Of a stretch of 64,000 nucleotides of DNA, positions 37,596 through 49,620 are shown in pieces. The stretch is taken from assembly GCA_020746105.1 (NCBI GenBank), contig CM036658.1, positions 12,756,689 through 12,820,688 on the forward strand. Reading direction: 5' to 3'. Below the pieces are notes generated by a model. The model was not told the origin of the DNA. It saw only the letters and a list, made by a program, of their open reading frames with translations, and ran no database searches. The DNA is from Trogon surrucura. Taxonomy: Eukaryota > Chordata > Aves > Trogoniformes > Trogonidae. Positions within the stretch are counted from its first letter, which is position 1, and every line of letters begins with the position of its first letter. Position numbers and translations under genes: made by a program.

Positions 37596-38075
37596 ACATT
37601 TATTGGCAGCAACTTCCAACTACAAAGACAAATCACGTAGAGATGATCAAAGCATTTTCCATAATTTTGTAAAAACTGCCCTTCCCAAGTTGGTATATTG
37701 GTTAGATGTTAGAACACTTTTTAAAATGTTGGTCCTAGTCTGACTTTGAATACCATGAGCAGGAGTAAATTTATCTTTGTTTCCTCCTTGCAAGTTTATC
37801 CCTTACAACTCCACTAACTAGATTTTAATCTCAGAGGTTGCTTTGGAAATTTTATGTGTAATTATAAGAACAAGGAAATCCCCATTCAAAAGAAAATTAA
37901 AAAAAAAAAAAGAAACTGCAAAGAAACTTTCTACATGAGTTAAGCTAGTACTCACAAACTTTGAAAGTTACAAAAAGGAAACGATCAGGTGTCACTTGTT
38001 TTTATCTAAAAAACTAAAAATACCACTGCTTCCATTTGCAAAGGGTTGTTATGAAATATTTAACAGAATATTTAA

Positions 38076-38437
38076 CAGAATCACAGAATCACAGAATCAC
38101 AGACCTGTTGAGGCTGGAAAAGACATCTGATATCATCAAGTCCAGCCTATGTCCCAGCACCACCACATCGGCCAGACCATGGCACTAAGTGCCACATCCA
38201 GCCTCTCCTTAAACACCTCCAGGGACGGTGGCTCCACCACTTCCCTGGGCAGTGCATCCCAGTGCCTGAGCACCCTCTCCGTGAGGAAGTGCTGCCTGAG
38301 ATCCAACCTAAACCTCCCCTGATGCAGTTTCAGGCCGTGCCCTCTTGTCCTGCCACTGGTTACCCAGGAGAAGAGCCTGACCCCCATCTGACTACACCCT
38401 CCCTTCAGGGAGTTGTAGAGAGTGAGAAGGTCCCCCC
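38076..38437 (-). mobile_element. Short CR1 LINE, 0.36 kb
   Basis: A minus-strand CR1 3' end with tail units (CAGAATCACAGAATCACAG) near 38080-38101, the GTTGAGGCTGGAAAAGAC signature, and the last 100 codons of ORF2 ([13 protein letters not shown], then [15 protein letters not shown]). It keeps the full-length ORF end that the 10.7-kb and 32.8-kb copies have lost. It is 5'-truncated in the [13 protein letters not shown] segment. Confidence 0.95.
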
Positions 38438-41400
38438 ATTTGTGTGACCCTAAATTATCTGCAGTTAATAACACAAAGCAGTTAGCCATATATACTACAT
38501 TGTATAATTTCATGCAAGTACCTATCTCTTCTTACAAACATAATAAAAATGAATGCACACCTGCAGAATCGGAGCCTTTGGCTTTTGTTCATACTTCTCT
38601 GAACATTGTATCAGCGGTGCTTTTATGCATAGCATTAGGAAAAGAAACCCTATACCTTAAATTCCATGACCTAGAGTCAAATCAGTCACAAGCGTGTAGG
38701 CTGCAAGCTGTCAGAGTTTTGATTTCAAATTAGCACATGCACACACTTCGAATATGACCCTTGTTTACTGCAGCAGACGTCAGCTAGTAGCTGTGTCATG
38801 TTTATATTTCATAGCAGCCTTCTCTATCACCTGTTTGGCAAAAGTCCTTGCAGATATCGGGGCAACAAGTCAGTCTGGGGTTTTACCCTCCCTAAATGCA
38901 CATGCAACCAGGAACAATGTTTGCCAAGTCAGATATTTCTGCCAAACAACCCTTTATTTCCCTCAGATTTACCCAGATTTTTTCAGCCTGCTCTCATGAT
39001 TTGAATCAGAAATAAAACCTCTCTGGGATTCCCTCCCGCAAGCCATAAATTCCCAAGAAGCCTTTTATGCAGAGGCTTCAGTTTCTGACCAGATGGGAAG
39101 CTGGGAGGAGGCTCAGCAGGCAGCTGCTGATCCCTGTACCTGCAGGTCTGCAGGCGTCATGTTGCAGCCCCTGCCACTCACACCACGCTTCTCCCCACTT
39201 TCCTGCCACTTCAAACGGAGCACTGTTTGTTTGACAAGCAACATCAAATGTGGCAGGTGAGTTTCCTCAAGCCAGCCTCTTTGATAACCTCCTCTGAAAG
39301 CTTTCTGGCTCTGCATACCCAACGAACACTCCTTTTCATCACCATCAGGAAAAACTTTGCCTTTACCTTTTGAGTCTAAATATTTCTACTACCTTTTTTC
39401 TTTTCTTTTCTCCTCTTTTCCTGTTTTTTTTTTTTTTTATTAAGGGTCAAGGCCAAAAGGAAATTAAGATAATGGTAACAATTGTTTCCTAATGCTGCTC
39501 AGGGGATGAGATCTAAGTGTCTGAGTGCTCCCCAGGAAATTAGGACTAGGACTGGCAACTTCAGTGGAAACAACTCCGGTCTCATTGCTAATGGACTACA
39601 CTGTCCTTGCTTTCATCACTTAACATTACGGACCATTAGAGAGGAAAGTTGTGCATGAAGAGACTGGAGGAAGATGCCGGGTGGTTTCAAAGCAATCACA
39701 ACATGTGCTTAATTCAGGTGTTTTCCTGGAATTAAACAAACACTCATATGATTCTGTGAATCTGACTCTCTGTATCCTGCAGGAAACCAGAAAGTTGTGC
39801 TTGGGAGGCCAAGCAGGAATGGCAACGTGCCCGGACATCCGTGTTTATAGAAGCTGTGGAGAGATGTTGACCTAGTGCGCATGACTCCAAAAGCTGCCCT
39901 GATGATAGTTATGCCTCCTCTGCAGAGGAAATGGTGAGCAACAGAACAAGCTCCTGAATAAGGAGATGATGCCTGCACTCCATATGCAGAACATGACTCT
40001 GCAAATGACAGTTTCTGTGCCTATCTCAACATTTCCTGGGGGAGCCACACAGCTAACAAGACTAGAGACTGGTCTTCCTCCAGGGCCAGAAAGAGATTGC
40101 CACGACCCCATCAGGTTTATATTCCCTGCAACTTAGAACAACTAAAATGAACAAGAATTGTCACCACTGTACAAGGAATTTTTGAAGTTATTCATCACCC
40201 CATGGCCAGACTAGTGACAGAAACACAGTCTCAGTATGCGACAGCTTTGAAACCATTGCTACTCCCACCATGCCAGGAGTAGGGAAGCAGGTGGCAGTGT
40301 CTGACCTGGTGCAACAGCACATAAGGCTCGCACAGAGCGTGACACCGGTGTCCTCATCCCGGCTCAGCAAAGCTCTGTATCTACCTCACCCATATCCACA
40401 TTTCTGGCCAACAGGAACTGCTCCCTTCTTGCTAGATTAAATGGTCTGAGATGAGGTATTACACACCATGCAAGTGATATCCAGCAAAATCCTTGCGGAT
40501 AGGATTTGCTGTCACTTTGACAAGAGAGGCCAAGCAGATCAGAACAAAGAAATGCATTTCCATCTTCAGCATAATTATTAAAATCAGGTCCTCATTTACA
40601 TACCTCCATAGAGAAGAGGAATCTAGCCCTGATAGTTCATTACAGATGAATCTTATGGGCAGAAAAGACCCCTTAAAGAAAAATCAGGGAGAGGGCTGAA
40701 AGCAGATGGATGTTGCCATGTGACCCCTAGGAGCTCTTATTTTTATCTTTCTTAGTGCTTCTTTAAAATCCGCAGGAGTCTGAGGCTTATCCTACATTTC
40801 AATGAAAACACTGCATATGTGCAGCTTATTTTATACAGGTAAAAGGCATGAAACAAGCACAAAATGGGAGTTGAAACCTATCTACTCGTTTAAACAAAAG
40901 TAATTCATTATCTAATGTAGCAGGTATCTTAATGAGAAATCTGTGTGTTTTGAATCATTCCCCAATTTAATCTCATCAAATCAAATATTTCATAACATAC
41001 TATGGGCCAAAATACACCATGATTTGCTTTATTTTGCTAATTAAAGCCAGTAGCACAGTTCCCAAATCAAACACCAGCACGAATCAGCCATGTCCTCTTC
41101 ATAAGGCAGAAGTCAGCAGTGGGGATAATTTAAGCATAGCAGCAGTGGTGGAGAGTATCGTGTCCCCTCAAGCCCCACCAGAAGCAGCCGTGGCAGGAAG
41201 TGACATGGCATAGCAGAACCCCAACGCACCTTGAAATTCCCCAGGCCAGAGGAAGGATCCTGGAGGCTCCTGGTCAGTGCCTGGGTTTTGCAATGGTGGT
41301 ACGTGCTGGCCTTTGCAGATCCCTGCTGCAGATCCCACCCTGGCAGCAGCCATCCTGGCTGGTGGCTGCACAGCAACAAGGTGGAGTGAGCAGAGTCCCT

Positions 41401-42756
41401 CTTGCTCGTGCTCTGCGCTGGATTCAGTAGGAGTGCATTGGACCATGACACAGGAAGAGAACTGCTTCTCCTGGCTGAAATCCAATGGAAGTAACTGCAG
41501 TGGTTGTGGCAACCATCTAGATGTATCTCCCTGTCACCTGCTTCTCTGGAAGTCTCAAATTTAGGAGGTATTGTAAAGTACAAAAAAATCTGCTTGTTAC
41601 TCTTCTGGAACGTACTATACACTATTGTTTAGAAGCAAAATGCAAATGTTTAGAGGGATCAAAAGTCAATGACAATTCAAATACATGCATGTTGCATGTT
41701 GCCTCCCTATACTTGCTCCACCTCCTAGTAGCAATGCACCTTTCATACCTGCAACATCTCAGAAACTGACCTCAGCCTCCTGTAGCACCAGGCCTCCGAT
41801 ATCCTCTTCTATTTCCCCAACCACTATGTCAATATCTTTCTTCTACCCCAACAATTAAAAAAGGACTCATCACCTCATTTTTTAACTGCTTGCAATGATG
41901 TATATAAAATCTATATTTTCTATTTGCAGCTGAGATCCCACAATATCTGTTTATCCACTATCTTATTGTGAGAGAGAAAGCTAATTACTCCTTCAGCATT
42001 TAATTTAAGAACTAAAATTTCCTTAAGTGTTATAGAACCATGAGGCCAAGTGTGCTCACAGCACCATGGCACAAAGACAAGTCCTGCCAGTGGAAATGCA
42101 TGTGGTAAGTCAGGCTTAGATCCTGTGGCAGTGAAGCCTGGGTTTCTTTTCTTCCCTTCTTTCTTTTGCCCCTACTCCAGTGTGAATGTCATCCCTTCTT
42201 TTCCAAAGTGATAATGTTTATGGAGCATCCTGCAAATGGCTGAGCCTTTCTCATCTTTCTTCTTGCACTGGGAAGGTGCAGTCACCCCTCTGTCTGGCTA
42301 AGCTGGGATGCCCCTGAGAGCTCAGAGATTTCTTCCCATTGACAGAAGAACTTATAACCCTTGGGAAATATTCTTTACTTTGATATCCATCCATATCTTT
42401 AAAAAAAATCCTTTAAGCTGTCATTTCCACTTCAATAACATGTAGCATTATCCTGTGGTAAAAGTCCATGGTGATTGGTTAGCTGCCTGCTTTTTTACAA
42501 CTAAAACATTTTCAGCTGTTTTAAAAGTAATTTACAAAATGCCTGGCCATAATACCAAGACAGTATTGAGAAGAAGAAAACAATTAGGAAAATGTTGATT
42601 TTGAATATGTGCAAAGGAAATAAACTCCCAAATGTAATGTGCCTTTGCAACACTGCTTAGCATTAATTTGCACAGTAGCTGATCTGTCAAAAGTAGAAGT
42701 CTTAACATGATAAACCAGTAGCCAGGTCAGTAAACCACAAAGAACTACTTAGCTCT
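38438..42756. other. Unique non-coding DNA
   Basis: No transposon recognised. A GC-richer block near 41100-41570 has long overlapping open stretches on both strands (up to 169 codons, minus, 41113-41622), as expected from few stop codons in GC-rich DNA. No domain or splice pattern supports an exon. A 16-17 bp T run lies near 39426-39438. Confidence 0.6.
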
Positions 42757-43143
42757 GCCAAAAGAAGAAACTGGAAGGCCTAATAGCTGCCTTCCAATAC
42801 CTGAAGGGAACCCACAGGAAAGCTGGGGAGGGACTATTTACAAGAGTGTCCACTGATAGGACAAGGGGAAATGGATTTAAGTTAAAGGAAAATAGATTTA
42901 GATTGGATCTTAGGAAAAAATTCTTCAGTTTGAGGGTGACAAGACTCTGGAATAACTTGTCCAGAGAAGTTGTGGCTGCCCCCTCCCTTGAGGTGTTCAA
43001 GGCCAGGTTGGACAGAGCCTTGGGTAACCAGGTCTAGTTAAGCTGCGTCCCTGCCTGTGGCAGGGAGGTTGGAGTAGATGATCTCTAAGGTCCCTTCCAA
43101 CCTAGGCCATTCTACAATTCTACAATTCTACAATTCTATGATA
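42757..43143 (+). mobile_element. Short CR1 LINE, 0.39 kb
   Basis: A plus-strand CR1 3' end. It covers the FQYLKGTHRKAGEGLF-equivalent segment, [37 protein letters not shown], the 3' UTR (GAGGTTGGAGTAGATGATC), and tail units of ACAATTCT type ending at about 43143. It is 5'-truncated. Confidence 0.95.
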
Positions 43144-44189
43144 AAGCAGAAATGCATCCCTTTTGGAACAATGGAGCCCATTGACAGTGACTGCCACAAA
43201 GGAAAATGCTATGTACATTCCTGACTCTTCTAACAGGTGTCTAAGAAGCAGTGCCATTAGCATGGTGAGATATTAACTGCATTTGGAACTGGAACAAATG
43301 GCTTGATTAGCAAAGGATAGTCACTTCAGACTTCATGTTCTTCAGTGAAATTAGAGATTTTGATCCCTTGGAAAGCCAAGCACACTGCTGGAAATTAAAT
43401 GGTTATTATAATTTTATACCCAGGCGTTAAACATCAGATCACTGTTGCTGTCACCGTAGATCATTTTGCCACAAGATAAGAGTGAGCAGGTATTATTGAG
43501 GATGGATCATAAGCTGCGGACCTTCTTCCACAAATCTTGTGTCCCCACCTTCTCATAAGCTTGAAACGAGAAGTTCTGCAGGTTAAATCATCTGAACCAA
43601 CTTATTTATCCAGCTATAAAGGAGGTAAAATACTTCACGCACTATTTGCACATGAAGGCATCACAGATGACACTGTATAACTCTCTAAATTCTATAATTC
43701 AATGCAGCTAACAGAGAAAACTTGATTTTCCTGTTTCTTATACAGCAGAGTGTGCTGTTTGCTTCCTTCAAAAGCATAAGGAATCTGCAGTGCTGATGAT
43801 CCGCTTTTACAGAAACCAATGTACTTTCGTACCAAAACATTTTCATTTTCATAATCAGTACCAAGATCTATAGGATAGGGTGGACAATTCCTTCAGGAAT
43901 CTCTTAATCCTAAATTGCTATCAAACAATCCCATTCCTAGCCACTAGAAGGCAAATGTAAACTACAGCAGGACTCATTTTCAGCTCTTTCCATGTATATA
44001 CTCCCTCCTTAATGAAGGAAACAGAGATTCGCATGTAACAGCATGACAGAAAGGTCTAGAGGAAAGTAAATGTTGCCATGAGCATGTACACTGAATGCAA
44101 CAAAACGTGCTGCACCAGCACTTTGGCTAGGGCATGTAATTGAAGCATTATCTACTGTATTCGCCAGCAGTGCGCTCATGCAGCTCAGA
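43144..44189. other. Unique non-coding DNA
   Basis: No repeat or gene recognised. Confidence 0.6.
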
Positions 44190-44787
44190 AATCCAATCCT
44201 GTCTTGAGATGTGTCAAGAAGAGTGTGGCCAGCAGATCAAGAAAGGTGATTCTCCCCTTTTATTCTGCTCTTGTCAGATCCCACCTCAAATACTGCATCC
44301 AGTTCTGGTGTCCCCACCATGAGGGACATAAATCTGCTGGAACGAGTTCAGAGGAGGGCCACAAAGATGATCCAGTGGTTGGAGCACCTCTACTACGGGG
44401 ACAGGCTGTGGGTGCTAGGATTGTTCAGTCTTGAAAAGAGAAGGCTTTGGGGACACCTCATAACTGTCTTCCAATACCTGAAGGGAACCTACAGGAAGGC
44501 TGAAGAGGGACATTTTACAAGAATGTCCAGTGATAGGACAAGGGGAAATGGATTTAAATTGAAGAATAGGTTTAGATTGGATCTCAGGAAGAAATTCTTC
44601 AGTACAAATGTGGCAAGACTTTGGAATAAATTGCTCAGAGAAGTTGTGGATGCCCTCTCCCTGGAGATGTTCAAGGCCAGGTTGGAGAGAGCCTTATGCA
44701 ACCTGGTCTAGCTGAGATGTGTTCCTGCCCATGACAGGGAGGTTGAATTAGTCCCTTCCAACTTCAGACTTTCTATTCTATTCTATT
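44190..44787 (+). mobile_element. CR1 LINE, 0.6 kb, with a (TTCTA)n tail
   Basis: A plus-strand CR1 starting in the [27 protein letters not shown] segment (near 44205). It runs through [18 protein letters not shown] and [17 protein letters not shown] to a 3' UTR with GACAGGGAGGTTGAATTAG. Its tail has become a TTCTA pentanucleotide array, which a second CR1 interrupts at about 44788. It resembles the copy at 42757-43143. Confidence 0.93.
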
Positions 44788-45076
44788 CTGGAACATAAGA
44801 GGTTCCGCTTAAACTCGAGAAGAAACTTCTTCTCAGTGAGGGTGACGGAGCCCTGGAACAGGCTGCCCAGAGAGGCTGTGGAGTCTCCTTCTCTGGAGAC
44901 ATTCAAGACCTGCCTGGACACGTTCCTGTGTGGCATAGTCTAGGCATTCCTGCTCTGGCAGGGGGATTGGACTTGATGATCTTTCGAGGTCCCTTCCAAT
45001 CCGTAACATTCTATGATTCTATGATTCTATGATTCTATGATTCTATTCTATTCTATTCTATCCTATTCTATTTTAT
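44788..45076 (+). mobile_element. Short young-looking CR1 inserted in the tail of the previous CR1
   Basis: About 240 bp of CR1 3' end (TGGAACATAAGAGGTTCCGC, then CTGGACACGTTCCTGTGTGG) plus four ATTCTATG-type units. It is followed by more TTCTA repeats (45034-45076) that continue the array of the outer element. It is more than 90% identical by eye to 55648-55880. The insertion site lies inside the pentanucleotide array, so the array is duplicated on both sides. Confidence 0.9.
45034..45076. repeat. (TTCTA)n microsatellite
   Basis: Imperfect pentanucleotide array with TCCTA and TTTTA variants, partly the continuation of the array at 44770-44787. Confidence 0.9.
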
Positions 45077-48042
45077 GATTTCAAAGGTCAAAATTTTCTC
45101 AGCTGTGGATGTAAAATGATGCATTCATTTGTATTTGAAAGTATTTTATTATTATGAAGTATTTTATTCTAAGTATTTTACTGAAAGTATTTAATTGGTT
45201 TTGAAAGTGTTTTAATGTTTCAAACAGTTATTAAGTGCCAAAATTAACATCATCTGTGGCAAATCCAGATTCATTATGTGCTTGCCTTAATAGGGCCTGT
45301 GAGCATATGTATATGTGACAAGCTTGCATTTCTGCGTGAAAAAACACAGTACAGACATCACCTAAGTTCAAGCACATATACGGTAAACTGTTTCTCATGG
45401 CTCTGTCCACAAGGACATGTGAACACACTTTCAAACTCCAGAAAGCACCTTACATACTCTGGGTGGGATACTGTTGCAGAAACACAGTCACCTAACATTT
45501 TTTTGGTTTTGCGAGGTATCTGAGACATTTGAATAGAGCTGACAGATGGTGCAAGACCTCTGTGCCCTTCTGGAGAAGCAACTGTGAGGCCCCCAGGCAA
45601 GTCTCATTAGCACCTCAGACAGCACAAGATGCCTGCATGGAGGGAGTGAAATCCCAGCCCCCTATTTCCACCCTTCAAAATCCAGCTCGCTTGTAACTGG
45701 GCTTCTCCTTTCTGACTTCTGATGCTCTGGGAGCACTGAGCAGGAGCTGAAGGACAGAGTACTAACACTCCACGTTGTGGCCCATGGGCTTGGAAGGCAG
45801 CCATCTCTGAGCTGGAGAACTTTCTGTTCACACTGTATTTACATGGTGTTTGCAGGGAGGTCAGTCCTGGAAGCCTAAATTATGTAAACAACATTTTCCA
45901 GTGAACCCTCTCGCTCTTCCAGAGCAAAATGTCTAAATAAACCCAAGAGTAAAACTCAAATCTGTTGGTTTGGTTTTTTATATGAACATTTCCTATTAAA
46001 CTTTGAAGATGGACAGGTTCAAACCCCCTAGAGTGACCTGGGAGCTTGCTCCCTCCAGAGCCTCCAGATTGCCTGCTAGACAGATAATGCATCCCTGCTC
46101 TCTGTACAGTAACAGGCCAGGCAAGACTGCACAATGTATTTTATTGCATGCCAGTGTCAAGGAATAAGAGGAAAGAGTACACTTTATGTAAGCATAGAAA
46201 AGCTTTAATACATAATTGCTCAAATTGGTTAGGAAAGCTGATAAGAGTTTTAGAGCTGCCTTTTTTCCTATCCAAGTATGTCAGTATGGTATGGCATGGA
46301 AGCATATTTAGCACTCTTAAAAACAGAAGGAGAGTCTGTGAACCATATGTCATATTGTAGAGGTTGCTGAATGTCTTCTATTGAAAAATTTAACTGTCAA
46401 CAAATTACTGAGAGTTTCCAGAGAAACCCTGTTACTACTGTTACCATTTTAGCATTAAGAACTGGATTCCCTAGAACTGGATTCCCTAGAACTGGACCAG
46501 AGTACCACTGTACTACAGACACAAAAATAGACCAAGTCCAATGTAACTAATACGTACACTCAGAGCCGGCCTGTTGAGGAGCAGACATGTGCAAGAACAA
46601 AGCCACAGTCCTGCCTGATCCACCCTGAATTCTCAGCAGCCTTTTAACACAAGATATAGAGCTAGTGGCAGCAGACACTGAGGTTCCCATTTCATCACTG
46701 CAGAAAACTAGCCTGTTATGATTCCCAAAAACACCATCATAGGGATGAGTCTTGGCACAATAAATAATCAGTAATGCCGAGTACAGTAAGGAACAAAACA
46801 AGCTCTGGCCTGGAAGAACTGTATTCTGAATCAAGACCACTCTACTTGCATAAATGAGTCATGCAGGGAGAGCTGAACTAGGCAATTCTAGTTCACAAAT
46901 ATTAGGGCAAAAGTAAAATGGCTCAATGCCAAAGTTGCATCTACCGTGACACCAGTTTCTGACTTTCTCCTCAGCAGGGGTTTTGATGAAATTAGGATGG
47001 TAATGACATATAACACCAAGCGCAGATGCAGCAGGCACCTTGGAGAACCAAAGAAAACACATGTTCAGGGTTCATCCCCACATGCAACATCGAATGTGCT
47101 CTATGTAACAGGGAGAAAGTGACCCTCAAGCATGGCTGCTCCTTGGAGCACTCTGGCTCCAAGAAGAGTTACCTCCATTTTGGCCTTACGTGTCTGAACA
47201 GGCTAGCTTTGCCTAGGCTAAGTACACCAAACTCCTTAGAGCACAAATGAGCCAGATATATGTTAGCCACTTCACTCATTAATTAACAGGGCAGGACTGT
47301 GGTGTTCAACACACCATGGCATGCAGGTCTGTGAACTGCAAAACACATTTTATCTCTCATCTGTCTCTCACGTGTGCACATGCAGGAGGGCACAGGAGAA
47401 AGGAAAATGGAGTAGCTAGGTTTAGAGTAACAAAATAAACTTATCTTTGTGTTCCCCTTCTCAGATTTCCAGCTATCAGTTTCCTACTGTCAGGTTCTGA
47501 CTGCTGTGCCAACTGCAATTTCATGCAAATCTTGCATCAGTGTTTGGCAGAGTATATTTTTTTTGGTGTACTCTGCTGTGTTTAATCACTGCATCTGAAA
47601 TTCACTTCTTTATCTTCTGCCTGTAGGGAGATGTTAATAGAAAGCCACCTTTTATGCACACAGCTCTCATTAGAAATCTGATGAAACACTAGCAGAGAAA
47701 ATGTTGCTCTCTGATTGAGTCATTTGCACTGGATATAATAGTTACTTATTCACATGTTTTATTAAAACAAATAAGTCATGAAGTCCATGGCAATGTTATA
47801 GGAGCTGAAAAAAGTTGATTAGCATTGCTGTTTAGACTCAGAACCTATTTGTGTGAGGCAAAAATGGATTCAACTGTGCTAAATTAGCAAGTTTGGCAAA
47901 GGTACATGAAAATTTCACTTTCCTGTACTGCAAGGACCTCACTACTTGTTTGATGGGGAACTCAGACGAATAGCAGACATCCAACATTTCTAGTGCCACC
48001 TTCACTCAAAGCCACAGATGAAAGATTGAGGTATTTGAGTGG
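45077..48042. other. Unique non-coding DNA
   Basis: No transposon or gene recognised. It contains a 15-bp tandem repeat at 46458-46495 (unit AGAACTGGATTCCCT, two copies plus eight bases). Confidence 0.6.
46458..46495. repeat. 15-bp tandem repeat, 2.5 copies
   Basis: Unit AGAACTGGATTCCCT, two exact copies and a partial third. Confidence 0.93.
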
Positions 48043-48047
48043 GTCGT
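48043..48047. repeat. Target-site duplication, left copy (GTCGT)
   Basis: GTCGT directly before the LTR, repeated at 49179-49183. A 5-bp duplication is the size made by class III (ERVL-type) integrases. Confidence 0.88.
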
Positions 48048-49178
48048 TGTATTGGGTTTGCCTGGCCAGATTTCGGCAGTGGGGGGGCTCTAGGGGTGGC
48101 TGCTGCAGGAAGCTGCTAGAAGCTTCCCCTGAGTCCAGTAGACCCACCACTGGCCAAGGCTGAGCCAATTAGTAAAATAATAGGAGAGGAACACCTCTGT
48201 GGAAACATATTTAAGAAACAGGGAAAAAGAACTGCGCCACAACAGCTGGCACAGAGATGGAGGAGTGAGAATCTGTGCAGACACCAAGGTCAGTGAAGAA
48301 GGAGGGGAGGGAGGATGAGGTCCAAGTGCCGGAGCAGAGAAAGTCCCCCGGGTCTGTGGTGAAGACCATGGTGAAGCCGGTTGTCCCCCTGCAGCACATA
48401 GGCGGGGTGTAGATGTTCACCATGGGGTAGAGGACTCCACGCCGAGTGGGTGGATGCCTGAAGGGGGTTGTGGCCTGTGGGAAGCCCACACTGGTTACTG
48501 CCAGAACTTGTAGCCCATGCAAATGAGGAATGCCCATGCTGGAGCAGGTTGGCTGGTGGGACTTTTGGGACCCTGCGGGGGACTCACGCTGGAGTAGTTT
48601 CCCCTGAAGGACTGCACCTCAGACTCACGAGGGGTGGGCTGCCCCTCGTGAGGTGTCTCACATTGGGGATTTTGTGATGAATTGCCCTTCGTGGGACGAC
48701 TCACGTCAGAGAACGGAGCATGAAGCTTGTCTCCCGTGAGACGGACCCCACAATGGCCCTGGGGCCCCTCCTCTGGAGTGAAGAAGCAGCAGTGGAACCA
48801 ACGTCGGATGAACTGACCGTAACCCCCATTCCCTGTCCCACTCTGTGCTGCTCGGGGGGAGGAGGTGGAGTGGATAAACCAGGATTGATGCTGAGCCTCG
48901 GAAGAAGGGAGGGATGGGAGAAAGATGGTTTTCTTTTAATATCTGTTTGTTTCTCTTATTTCTCACTACTTTTCTCCGGTTTGGTCTTTTAAAGAATCCA
49001 ATTAATTTCCCCAAAACCAAGTCTGTTTTGCCCGGGACGGTAAATGAGAGTGATCTCCCTGTCCTTATCTCAAACCTTGAGCTCTTTGATATGTTTTCTC
49101 CCCCTGTCTAACAGAGAAGGGTGGGTGAGAGAGCGGCTGTGTGGGCACCTGGCTGCTGGCCAGGGTGAAACCATGACA
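48048..49178 (+). mobile_element. Solo LTR, class III (ERVL-like) endogenous retrovirus
   Basis: A 1131-bp element from TGTATTGGGTTTGCC to GAAACCATGACA, bounded by a 5-bp GTCGT duplication. The left end (GGGTTTGCCTGGCCAGATTT, a G run, then GAAGCTGCTAGAAGCTTCCC) is a sequence I recognise as the start of avian ERVL-type LTRs. A TATA-like CATATTTAAGAAA lies near 48206-48218. No primer-binding site or internal coding region follows, so it is a solo LTR left by recombination. Open stretches inside it (for example 48211-48537 minus and 48720-48992 plus) have no retroviral protein similarity and are incidental. Confidence 0.9.
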
Positions 49179-49183
49179 GTCGT
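49179..49183. repeat. Target-site duplication, right copy (GTCGT)
   Basis: Exact copy of 48043-48047, immediately after the LTR's terminal CA. Confidence 0.88.
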
Positions 49184-49349
49184 GCATGCCTAGCTGAGAC
49201 ACTTGGATACATCTGAAATACGTGATACACCTGAGATATCTGGACACATGTACACTGGAGACATACTGGCTTTCTAGCACAGGTGAGAGGGCGGCAACAC
49301 TGCTCCAGTATAACCCTACCTATAGCTGAAACTACAGGCTGGGGCTCAG

Positions 49350-49620
49350 CCGAAAAATAGTACAGAGTAGATTTAGATTAGGCATTAGGATGTTCTTCAT
49401 TATGAAGGTGGTGAGGCACTGGAACAGGTTGTCAAGAGAAGCTGGGGAAGCCCCATCCCTGGAAGTGTTCAAGGCCAGGTTAGATGGGGCTGTGAGAAAT
49501 CTGGTGTAGTGGGCAGTGTCCCTGCCCACAGGAGGGGCATTGGAACTAGATGATCTTTAAGGTCCCTGTCAACTCAAACCATTCTATGATTCTACGATTC
49601 TGATTCTATGACTCTATGAT
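49350..49620 (+). mobile_element. Short CR1 LINE, 0.27 kb
   Basis: A plus-strand CR1 3' end: TAGATTTAGATTAGGCATTA, GTGAGGCACTGGAACAGG, GAAGTGTTCAAGGCCAGG, then GATGATCTTTAAGGTCCC and irregular ATTCTATG units to 49620. It is 5'-truncated within the terminal 60 codons of ORF2. Confidence 0.94.

Larger units (their letters stand above)
32896..38075. other. Unique non-coding DNA containing a 90-bp tandem duplication
   Basis: No transposon recognised. Open stretches of up to 119 codons (35549-35908) show no known domain. It contains a GGATGTTT triplet repeat near 35501-35524 and the perfect 90-bp duplication at 37415-37595. Confidence 0.6.

Noticed and set aside
37402..37743. 113-codon frame containing a 30-residue tandem repeat
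   Set aside because: The apparent protein repeat only reflects the 90-bp DNA duplication; there is no other coding evidence.
41113..41622. Cluster of overlapping open frames on both strands, up to 169 codons
   Set aside because: Local GC richness lowers stop frequency. No splice-site pattern or protein similarity.
48211..49020. Open frames of about 90-108 codons that look like small proteins
   Set aside because: They lie entirely inside the ERVL-type solo LTR, which does not encode protein.
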